A DNA stretch of 52,056 nt from Anaerofilum faecale. Its GTDB lineage: Bacteria; Bacillota; Clostridia; Oscillospirales; Ruminococcaceae. Where the stretch lies: the NCBI GenBank assembly GCA_019114265.1, contig DXFV01000011.1, forward strand, positions 1 to 52,056. The letters are read 5' to 3'. A program made the position numbers and the translations under genes. The notes under the pieces were generated by a model that did no database searches, had not been told where the DNA came from, and worked only from the letters and a program-made list of their open reading frames with translations. Below are positions 46,409 through 52,056 of the stretch, piece by piece (position 1 is the stretch's first letter; each line of letters begins with the position of its first letter).

Positions 46409-46861
46409 TCAGCGCAGCTTTTCGTTCATCTTTTTGACGGCGCGGCGGGCGGGCAGATATTGGGTGAGCCAGATCAGCGCGAACAGCCCCACAAAGATCC
46501 CCACATATTGCAGCACGCCCGCCACACTGTGCTCCATCCAGTACAGCAGCCAGGCAACGGGCAGCATCGTGGCCGCGGTGAGCAGGAAATAGACGCCGGT
46601 CTGGCGTGCGATGGACCAGTGCTCGATCTCCCAGATCACCGCGCCGCCGCCGAACACGCCGCCCAGCAGTCCGCACAGCACCGCCTGCACCGCCACCGCG
46701 GTGGCCTCGCTGCCCAGCAGCTCCACCAGCGGCGGCACACAGGCCATATAATGGCCCTGCCCCCAGAACAGCGACATCAAAATCGTGATCAGATACCCGA
46801 TGGCCACCCCGCAGGGGATGCCGTGCAACGTGCGCCGGATCGCTTTCTGTTTCAGACTCAT
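46409..46861 (-). CDS. DUF3021-like four-helix membrane protein
   Basis: 150 residues with four predicted membrane helices (GIPCGVAIGYLITILMSLFW, AVAVQAVLCGLLGGVFGGGA, TGVYFLLTAATMLPVAWLLY, GVLQYVGIFVGLFALIWL) and a short basic tail ending KKMNEKLR. The EIEHWS sequence between helices 2 and 3 and the layout match DUF3021 proteins. In Firmicutes these commonly follow a LytTR regulator, as here (10 bp gap), and are thought to control it. Start follows GAGGTGA. Confidence 0.85.
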   Translation of the reverse strand: MSLKQKAIRRTLHGIPCGVAIGYLITILMSLFWGQGHYMACVPPLVELLGSEATAVAVQAVLCGLLGGVFGGGAVIWEIEHWSIARQTGVYFLLTAATMLPVAWLLYWMEHSVAGVLQYVGIFVGLFALIWLTQYLPARRAVKKMNEKLR

Positions 46862-46871
46862 ATCGTTCACC

Positions 46872-47318
46872 TCATATCCCGAGAATTTGTTTGAGTTTGG
46901 GCATATACCGCCGCGACACATAGGTGGTGCCGCCGTCGCTCATCTGCACCTGGATCGTGCCGGACAATCCCAGATGGAACCGCCGCACCTGCCGCAGGTT
47001 GACCAGCTCCGAATTGGAAATGCGGACGAAGTGGCCGCCGGCCAGACGTTCCTCCGCTTCGTACAGACGCAGGCGCAGCGTATACTCCCCCTGCGCGGTG
47101 ACGGCATACACCTTCTTCCCGCCCGCATACACCCGCAGGATCTCCTCCGGCTGCAGCAGTTCCACCGTTTCCTCCCGATATCCCGCCAGCGCGTGCGGCG
47201 GCGTGCCCGCCAGCTGCCGCACCAGCTGTTCCAGCTCGCTCGTCATGGCGGCGGCGGTGAGGGTGAGTTTTGGCTGGGTGCAGGCGGGGTCCAGCCGGAT
47301 CTCGATCTCCATATCCAT
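46872..47318 (-). CDS. LytTR-domain DNA-binding regulator
   Basis: 148 residues. The N-terminal half (about 1-50) lacks a receiver; the C-terminal half is the LytTR domain: YAVTAQGEYTLRLRLYEAEE, GGHFVRISNSELVNLRQVRR and VSRRYMPKLKQILG. Stand-alone LytTR proteins paired with DUF3021 usually regulate their own operon or transport genes. Start MDMEIEIR follows AAAGGAG; TATAAT lies just upstream on the same strand (47336-47341), so little leader is present. Confidence 0.88.
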   Translation of the reverse strand: MDMEIEIRLDPACTQPKLTLTAAAMTSELEQLVRQLAGTPPHALAGYREETVELLQPEEILRVYAGGKKVYAVTAQGEYTLRLRLYEAEERLAGGHFVRISNSELVNLRQVRRFHLGLSGTIQVQMSDGGTTYVSRRYMPKLKQILGI

Positions 47319-47416
47319 CCGCTCCTTTCCCCTTCATTATAAAAAAACCGCCCGCCGCCCGCAACCGATTCCGGACAGGTGGTCGGTTTGGGGCGACAGG
47401 CGGCGCAGATCCGCGC

Positions 47417-48082
47417 TCATTCGTTTGCCAGCGATTCCGGGAACAGGAGAAAATCGCTGCGGTGGTAGTCGAGAAGGCCCTCGGCCTTCATGCGGGACAG
47501 CTCCTTCGACAGGGCGCTGCGGTCCACGCTGAGGTAATCGGCCAGCTCCTGCCGGCTGTACGGGATGGAAAACCGGTTGCTGCCCGCCAGCCGCGACTGG
47601 GTGGACAGATACCCCAGCAGCTTTTCCCGCAGCGTGCGCCGGGACAGGCAGGACAGCTTGCGGCTGAGCTGCAGCGAGTGCTCGGCAAACAGCACCAGCA
47701 GGTTTTCCAGCAGCTGGTGGTAGCATTCGCCGCCCCCGCACCGCACGCCCAGCAGGCGGCTCTTGTGGATGAACAGAAGCTCGGTGGGCTGCACCGCCGC
47801 CACCGTGCCGGCAATGACGCTGTGGCCGGACAGGGCATACGCCTCGCCGAACAGCTGCCCCGGCCCGAACCGGCTGATGATGCTGCGGTTGCCCAGGATG
47901 TCCTCCTGCCACATCTGGGCCTCGCCGGACAGCACAAGGCAGACATGCTCCACCGTCTGGCCGGCCCAGAAGATCACCTGCCCCTTTTCGTAGCTGCGGG
48001 GCTGCGCCTGCAGGCACTCCAGCAGGCCGGGCAGATTTTCGGGCGGGATATGGGCGAACAGGGGGGAATCGGGGATCTGCAT
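47417..48082 (-). CDS. Crp/Fnr-family transcriptional regulator
   Basis: 221 residues. cNMP-type effector domain (about 15-125: VCLVLSGEAQMWQEDI, SRFGPGQLFGEAYALSGHSV), then the dimer helix and the Crp helix-turn-helix RQELADYLSVDRSALSKELSRM at about 175-196. No Cys set for an Fnr iron-sulfur cluster is visible (only scattered Cys such as RCGGGECY), so the ligand is unknown. Start follows AAAGGAG. Close upstream of the LytTR gene, without a clear terminator between. Confidence 0.92.
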   Translation of the reverse strand: MQIPDSPLFAHIPPENLPGLLECLQAQPRSYEKGQVIFWAGQTVEHVCLVLSGEAQMWQEDILGNRSIISRFGPGQLFGEAYALSGHSVIAGTVAAVQPTELLFIHKSRLLGVRCGGGECYHQLLENLLVLFAEHSLQLSRKLSCLSRRTLREKLLGYLSTQSRLAGSNRFSIPYSRQELADYLSVDRSALSKELSRMKAEGLLDYHRSDFLLFPESLANE

Positions 48083-48101
48083 ACAGGTTTCTCCTTTGCG
48101 C

Positions 48102-48139
48102 AAAAAAGCCGGGACAGCCCGCGTTCGGGGCGCCCCGGC
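48102..48139 (-). terminator. Terminator after the phosphoribosyltransferase gene
   Basis: Outer GCCGGG/CCCGGC stem around an inner GC hairpin, followed on the minus strand by six T. Confidence 0.65.
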
Positions 48140-48159
48140 ACAGGGATTTGTGGTTAGAT

Positions 48160-48801
48160 TTACAGTTTGGAATAGCCGAAGCTGTTCACCAGCGCTTCCA
48201 GCCGCATGCCCGCCTTGCAGTGCGGGCACTGGTTGTAGGGGAAGGACTGGTATTCAGGCACATCGTCCTTGTGGAAAACGGCGTTCACCGGCATGCCGTT
48301 CACTTCCTCCACGGCGCTGAAGATGGCCGACAGGCCCACCACCTGGCCGCCGTAGTACTGCACCGCCTCCATCGCCTTGTTGATGGTCAGGCCGGTGGTC
48401 ACCGAGGCCATCAGGATCAGCACATGCTTGCCGTTCACCATCGGCTGCAGGTTATCGCGCAGGATCATCTGGCTGTTGGAGTTGTATTCAGGGGTGATGA
48501 TATACATGCTCTTGTGGCTGTTGATGCTGGTGAAGCCGGCGCGGGTCAGCTCGGTTGCCAGATACGAACCCACCACCTGGGTGCCGTCCAGACACAGGAT
48601 GGTGTCGATCACGGTGCTGGCAACATACTGCTGCACCAGCGCGCGTGCCGTGGCCTGCGCCTCGCTCTGACGGGTTTTCAGGGTGGTCATGTCGATGTAG
48701 TAGTTGATATGGGAGTGGTTGGTGGCGAAATGGCCGGGCACAACCTTGAGGGTAACGTCGCTGGCGTGTTTGGCGTGCAGCTTGATCATACGATGTTCCA
48801 T
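48160..48801 (-). CDS. Phosphoribosyltransferase-family protein, atypical
   Basis: 213 residues, type I PRTase fold resembling orotate phosphoribosyltransferase. VIDTILCLDGTQVVGSYLA matches the early loop, but the PRPP loop reads HVLILMASVTTGLTINKAME, where active PRTases have two acidic residues before xTTG. The TTGLT part is kept. A C-terminal CPHCKAGM adds a possible zinc knuckle. It may therefore be a PRPP-binding regulator rather than an enzyme, or an enzyme with changed specificity; the annotation pyrE would be unsafe. Start follows GGAGG. The mRNA begins with a strong hairpin (48822-48856). Confidence 0.8.
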   Translation of the reverse strand: MEHRMIKLHAKHASDVTLKVVPGHFATNHSHINYYIDMTTLKTRQSEAQATARALVQQYVASTVIDTILCLDGTQVVGSYLATELTRAGFTSINSHKSMYIITPEYNSNSQMILRDNLQPMVNGKHVLILMASVTTGLTINKAMEAVQYYGGQVVGLSAIFSAVEEVNGMPVNAVFHKDDVPEYQSFPYNQCPHCKAGMRLEALVNSFGYSKL

Positions 48802-48821
48802 AATACAGCCTCCATAGCCAA

Positions 48822-48865
48822 AGGCGCTTTGCCCAAACCGTGCGGGCAAAACGCCTTTTTTTTAG
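48822..48865 (+). terminator. Hairpin with T9 tail, in the leader of the phosphoribosyltransferase
   Basis: AGGCGCTTTGCCC/GGGCAAAACGCCT stem (13 bp, one wobble) followed on the plus strand by nine T. On the minus strand the same stem forms the very 5' end of the phosphoribosyltransferase message, which should start near 48857. No plus-strand gene lies immediately upstream. Confidence 0.6.
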
Positions 48866-48893
48866 GATACCACACTTTGTGTGCAAAATGCAA
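48864..48893 (-). promoter_or_regulatory. Promoter of the phosphoribosyltransferase gene
   Basis: Minus strand TTGCAT (48888-48893), 18-bp spacer, TATCCT (48864-48869). Confidence 0.55.
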
Positions 48894-48968
48894 GGACCAA
48901 TTTGCAAAAACAACCAGTTTTTTGTGTCTTAAATGCAAAAAACAGGCTCTATTCCACAAATTCCTTGC

Positions 48969-48997
48969 TTGTGGCAAGGTGCAAAATCTGCTATACT
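48969..48997 (+). promoter_or_regulatory. kdgK promoter
   Basis: TTGTGG (48969-48974), 17-bp spacer, extended -10 TGCTATACT (-10 hexamer 48992-48997), 44 bp before the start. Confidence 0.7.
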
Positions 48998-49040
48998 AAA
49001 GATAAGAATTCTGCCGGCAATGCCGGAAAAGGAGCGGACA

Positions 49041-50063
49041 ATGGTGGAAAAAAGTTTTGATCTGATCACTTTCGGCGAGATCATGCTGCGTCTGTCCCCG
49101 CCTGCCAGCGAACGTCTGGTGCGGGGCGATATTTTTGAAAAGCGCGCGGGCGGCGCCGAGCTGAACGTGGCCAGCGGCGTATCCCTTCTGGGCCTGCGCA
49201 CCGGCATCATCTCCAAACTGCCCGACAACGAGATGGGCACCTACATCAAAAACCGCACCCGCTTTGTGGGCGTGTCGGACGACTATCTGATCTACGACAG
49301 CGAGCCGGGCGCGCGTCTGGGCATCTACTACTACGAGAACGGCGCCGCCCCCCGCAAGCCCAGCATCGTCTACGACCGCGCCGGCTCGTCCATCAACCGC
49401 ATCACGCTGGACGAGATCCCCGCCTCGGTCTACACCGACGCCCGCATGTTCCACACCAGCGGCATCAGCCTGGCGCTGTCGCCCGCCTGCCGCGAGGTGG
49501 CCGTCCAGCTGATCAAAAACTTCAAGGAAGGCGGCGCCACCATCTCGTTCGACGTGAACTACCGCGCGAACCTCTGGGACGAGGACACCGCCCGCACCAC
49601 CATCCAGCAGATCCTGCCGTATGTGGACGTGCTGTTTGTGTCGGAGGAGACCAGCCGCCGCATGTTCCGCAAGACCGGCGAGCTGCCCGACATCATGAAG
49701 AGCTACTGCGAGGAGTACGGCGTATCCATCGTGGCCACCACCCAGCGCACCGTCATCAGCCCCAAAAAGCACAACTTCACCTCCACCATCTATTCCAAAC
49801 GGCAGGACGAGTTCTTCACCGAACACCCCTACGAGGACATCGACGTGGTGGACCGTGTGGGCAGCGGCGACGCCTATGTGGGCGGCGTGCTGTTCGGCCT
49901 GCTGAAATACGGCGACCCGCGCAAGGCGCTGCAGTTCGGCAACGCCACCAGCTCGGTGAAAAACACCATCCCGGGCGACCTGCCTTCCTCCGACTTCAAG
50001 GAGATCGACCGCATCATCCGGGCACACAACGCCACCGGACCCCAGAGCGAACTGAACCGCTGA
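49041..50063 (+). CDS. kdgK: PfkB-family sugar kinase, probably 2-keto-3-deoxygluconate kinase
   Basis: 340 residues, ribokinase fold. N-terminal LITFGEIMLRLSPPASERLV, characteristic of KdgK, AGGAELNVASGVSLLGLRTG, and the C-terminal PfkB signature DVVDRVGSGDAYVGGVLFGL with catalytic Asp in GSGDA. Such kinases phosphorylate 2-keto-3-deoxygluconate from uronate or pectin breakdown. No KDPG aldolase is adjacent, so the substrate is by similarity. Start follows AAAAGGAG. Confidence 0.88.
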   Translation: MVEKSFDLITFGEIMLRLSPPASERLVRGDIFEKRAGGAELNVASGVSLLGLRTGIISKLPDNEMGTYIKNRTRFVGVSDDYLIYDSEPGARLGIYYYENGAAPRKPSIVYDRAGSSINRITLDEIPASVYTDARMFHTSGISLALSPACREVAVQLIKNFKEGGATISFDVNYRANLWDEDTARTTIQQILPYVDVLFVSEETSRRMFRKTGELPDIMKSYCEEYGVSIVATTQRTVISPKKHNFTSTIYSKRQDEFFTEHPYEDIDVVDRVGSGDAYVGGVLFGLLKYGDPRKALQFGNATSSVKNTIPGDLPSSDFKEIDRIIRAHNATGPQSELNR

Positions 50064-50112
50064 GCCGTCTTTTCGCCGCACTGGGGAAAGCACGGGCAGT
50101 GCGTTGCAGCCT

Positions 50113-50161
50113 CGACCTCATCCGTCCTCTTCGAGGGCACCTTCCCCTGCCAGGGGAAGGC
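50113..50161 (+). repeat. Dispersed palindromic repeat, single copy (F)
   Basis: CGACCTCATCCG ... CACCTTCCCCTGCCAGGGGAAGGC, the short-unit form. It is followed by ACACGTTTTGACAAGCCGG, the usual right flank, and then the terminator at 50202. Confidence 0.8.
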
Positions 50162-50201
50162 ATTCAGCACACATCCGCAAAAACACGTTTTGACAAGCCG
50201 G

Positions 50202-50230
50202 CCGCGCCCCCAACGGGGCGCGGTTTTTTT
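50202..50230 (+). terminator. Terminator after kdgK
   Basis: Perfect 9-bp stem CCGCGCCCC/GGGGCGCGG with a 4-nt loop, then T7. Confidence 0.85.
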
Positions 50231-50262
50231 GTGTGAAAAATGCGCCTTTGAGGCGGCTTTTG

Positions 50263-50291
50263 TTGTAAATGGGCGCGGGGTGCAGTATACT
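50263..50291 (+). promoter_or_regulatory. Promoter of the small membrane protein gene
   Basis: TTGTAA (50263-50268), 17-bp spacer, TATACT (50286-50291), 36 bp before the start. Confidence 0.7.
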
Positions 50292-50326
50292 GGATGTGAT
50301 ATTCTTTTCTGCAAAGGAGAACCTGT

Positions 50327-50824
50327 ATGCTGAATCTGACCCCCAAAACCTACTATACGCTGGGCATTCTGGGCACCGCGCTGTCGATGTGCCAGGCGTT
50401 TTTTGCCATCACCGGCAGCCCGGCCAGCCTGCTGGACAACATCAGCCTGCTGCTGTACGGCCTGATGTTCTGTTTCCTGGCCTCCATCAAGGGCACCCCC
50501 ATGCGCCGCAAAAAGCAGCTGGTGCTCTGCGCCATCCTGCTGGTGCTGTCGGTGGCCGGCCTGCCCGCGCTGCTCACCTATCTGGTTCTGGCCGTCCTGT
50601 GGCCCTACTTTGCCTTCATCGAGCAGGACGGCAGCGAGGCGCTGCGCCGCCCGATGCAGCTGATCGTCGGCCTGGAGATCGCCAATTTCGTGCTGCGCAT
50701 GCTGGCCGGGCCGGGCGGACTCACCGTGCTGTATCTGCCCTCCAACGTGCTGTGGCTGCTCTGCCTTGTGGCGCGCGGCTGGCTGCTGGTGGAATGTTAC
50801 CGCCAGGCGGAGCGTAATCTGTAA
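50327..50824 (+). CDS. Membrane protein of unknown function
   Basis: 165 residues with about five hydrophobic helices (YTLGILGTALSMCQAFFAI, NISLLLYGLMFCFLASI, QLVLCAILLVLSVAGL, ALLTYLVLAVLWPYFAFI and the C-terminal YLPSNVLWLLCLVARGWLLV). A charged loop MRRKKQ and a segment EQDGSEALRRP lie between helices. I recognise no family. It is followed 27 bp later by the GHL10-like lipoprotein gene, so co-expression is likely; a role in the envelope is inferred only from that. Confidence 0.8.
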   Translation: MLNLTPKTYYTLGILGTALSMCQAFFAITGSPASLLDNISLLLYGLMFCFLASIKGTPMRRKKQLVLCAILLVLSVAGLPALLTYLVLAVLWPYFAFIEQDGSEALRRPMQLIVGLEIANFVLRMLAGPGGLTVLYLPSNVLWLLCLVARGWLLVECYRQAERNL

Positions 50825-50851
50825 CCAGACAGATGGATGTGAGGTGACAGG

Positions 50852-52056
50852 ATGAGATACAAGCTGCTGGCGGCTGTGCTGGCGCTGGTGCTGCTGGCCG
50901 GGTGCGCGGGGGGAACCACGCCCTGGGCGCAGGATTTCACCAGCGTGCCCGACAACGCCGCCCGCCATACCGCTCCGCCCCCCGGCGAGGAATACCGCGC
51001 GATGTGGATCAGCTATCTGGAATGGCAGCCGCTCACCGGCGCCGACGAGAACACCTTCCGCGCGGCGGCGGGCGAAATGCTGGACAACTGCGCGGCGCTG
51101 GGGCTGAACACGGTCATCGCACAGGTGCGCCCGTTCGGCGACGCGCTGTACGAGAGCAGTCTGTTCCCCGCCAGCCACCTGCTGAGCGGCGCGCAGGGGC
51201 AGAGCCCCGGCTACGACCCGCTGGCCATCCTGGTGGAGCTGGCCCACGCGCGGGGGCTGCGCATAGAAGCATGGCTGAACCCCTACCGCGTGCAGCTGAC
51301 CCAAAACCTGCCCGCCTCGCTGGCGGACACGAACCCCGCCGTGCTGCATCCCGAATGGGTGCACGAGGTGAACGGGGGGCTGTACTACGATCCGGGCCTG
51401 CCCGAGGTGCAGCAGCTGATCGCGGACGGCGTGGCCGAGGTGGTGGAGAACTACGAGGTGGACGGCATCCACTTCGACGATTACTTCTACCCCACCACCG
51501 ACCCCTCCTTTGACGAGGACATCTATGCCCAATACGGCGGCGGCCTGGAATTGGACGAATGGCGGCGGCAGAATGTGGACCAGCTGGTGAAAACCGTGTA
51601 TGCCCGCATCAAGGAGCTGGACCCCGACGTGACCTTCGGCATCAGCCCGCAGGGCAACAACGACAACAACTACACCCAGCAGTACAGCGACGTGTCGCTG
51701 TGGCTGCGCGAGACGGGCTATGTGGACTATGTGATGCCGCAGCTCTACTGGGGATTTGGATACCTGACCGCCTCCGGGCGCACCGACTACCAGTTCAAAA
51801 CGCTGTGCGGATACTGGAACGGTCTGGAGCGCGCCGAGGGCGTGGACCTGTACATCGGGCTGGGCGCCTGGCGCATCGGCACGGGCGACGGCGGCGCCAA
51901 CGACCAGGCCGAGTGGAGCAGCGGGCGCAATCTGGCCGACATGGTGGCCGCGCTGCGGGAGGCCGGCTGCGGCGGATTTGCGCTGTACCGCTACGACAGC
52001 CTGTACAGCAACGCCGAATATCCCGACCTCGCCGCCTCCGAGCGCACGGCGCTGGG
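50852..52056 (+). CDS. GHL10/YngK-like lipoprotein glycoside-hydrolase homologue (truncated by window)
   Basis: At least 401 residues, open at the right edge. Lipoprotein signal peptide with lipobox LLAGC (Cys18). Then a TIM-barrel domain of the YngK/DUF187 (GHL10) family: EYRAMWISYLEWQPL, ALGLNTVIAQVRPFGDALYE, SPGYDPLAILVELAHARGL, IEAWLNPYRVQL, VDGIHFDDYFYPT, TFGISPQGN, YVDYVMPQLYWGF and GGFALYRYDSLY. The DGIHFDDYFYP pair of Asp is the strand-4 candidate catalytic site. These proteins are thought to act on cell-wall or exported glycans; none is settled as to substrate. Start follows GAGGTGA. A C-terminal repeat or wall-binding domain may lie beyond the window. Confidence 0.9.
   Translation, partial: MRYKLLAAVLALVLLAGCAGGTTPWAQDFTSVPDNAARHTAPPPGEEYRAMWISYLEWQPLTGADENTFRAAAGEMLDNCAALGLNTVIAQVRPFGDALYESSLFPASHLLSGAQGQSPGYDPLAILVELAHARGLRIEAWLNPYRVQLTQNLPASLADTNPAVLHPEWVHEVNGGLYYDPGLPEVQQLIADGVAEVVENYEVDGIHFDDYFYPTTDPSFDEDIYAQYGGGLELDEWRRQNVDQLVKTVYARIKELDPDVTFGISPQGNNDNNYTQQYSDVSLWLRETGYVDYVMPQLYWGFGYLTASGRTDYQFKTLCGYWNGLERAEGVDLYIGLGAWRIGTGDGGANDQAEWSSGRNLADMVAALREAGCGGFALYRYDSLYSNAEYPDLAASERTAL

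Overview
The window reads as one continuous piece of bacterial chromosome from a GC-rich, strictly anaerobic Firmicute. I place it in the Oscillospiraceae/Ruminococcaceae, in the Gemmiger/Subdoligranulum/Faecalibacterium neighbourhood. This rests on the protein flavour (RpoB, SecA, trimeric HydABC, lipoprotein serpin), strong AAGGAGG-type ribosome sites, sigma-A promoters and the absence of respiratory genes. It is an inference, not a database match. I see no tRNA, rRNA, CRISPR array, transposase or prophage gene.

Layout. 1-3503: most of rpoB, cut by the window edge. 3768-4196: an Rrf2 regulator. 4520-11268: a complete phosphate-starvation block read leftwards (pstS-pstC-pstA-pstB-phoU-phoB-phoR), with a Pho-box-like triple 11-bp repeat ahead of pstS. 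11559-14397: an acetyltransferase, hflX, a second acetyltransferase and a tiny cysteine-rich protein. 14796-16731: nagA and an HD-domain protein. 16832-20493: a heterodimeric ABC exporter. 20626-23484: secA. 23745-24398: a hemolysin-III/PAQR membrane protein. 24796-26032: trxA-trxB. 26190-28168: a MATE transporter and a cytidylate-kinase-like protein. 28275-29762: glpK.

29851-38274 is the most interesting region, a divergent hydrogenase locus. Rightwards it encodes an electron-bifurcating-type [FeFe]-hydrogenase (hydC, a stand-alone HATPase, a thioredoxin-fold ferredoxin, hydB, hydA). Leftwards, from a facing promoter, it encodes a probable sensing arm: a DRTGG-like protein, an RsbW-like ATPase, a hydrogenase-like iron-sulfur protein with an altered active site (HydS-like), a second DRTGG-like protein and a PHP-domain protein. 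I suggest the leftward genes sense hydrogen or redox state and feed back on the rightward ones.

38403-41555: an acetyltransferase, then an ECF sigma factor, a membrane anti-sigma candidate and a secreted lipoprotein serpin in one operon. 41711-44534: a divergent MraY-like transferase, trmB and an AlaX editing protein. 44712-46187: malQ. 46409-48801: DUF3021-LytTR pair, a Crp/Fnr regulator and an atypical phosphoribosyltransferase. 49041-52056: kdgK, a small membrane protein and a truncated GHL10/YngK-like lipoprotein.

Intergenic spaces carry a dispersed palindromic repeat family that tends to lie just left of an intrinsic terminator. At two loci it forms a near-identical two-unit composite bracketed by matching hairpins. 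A separate exact 78-bp repeat begins at the stop codon of two different genes.
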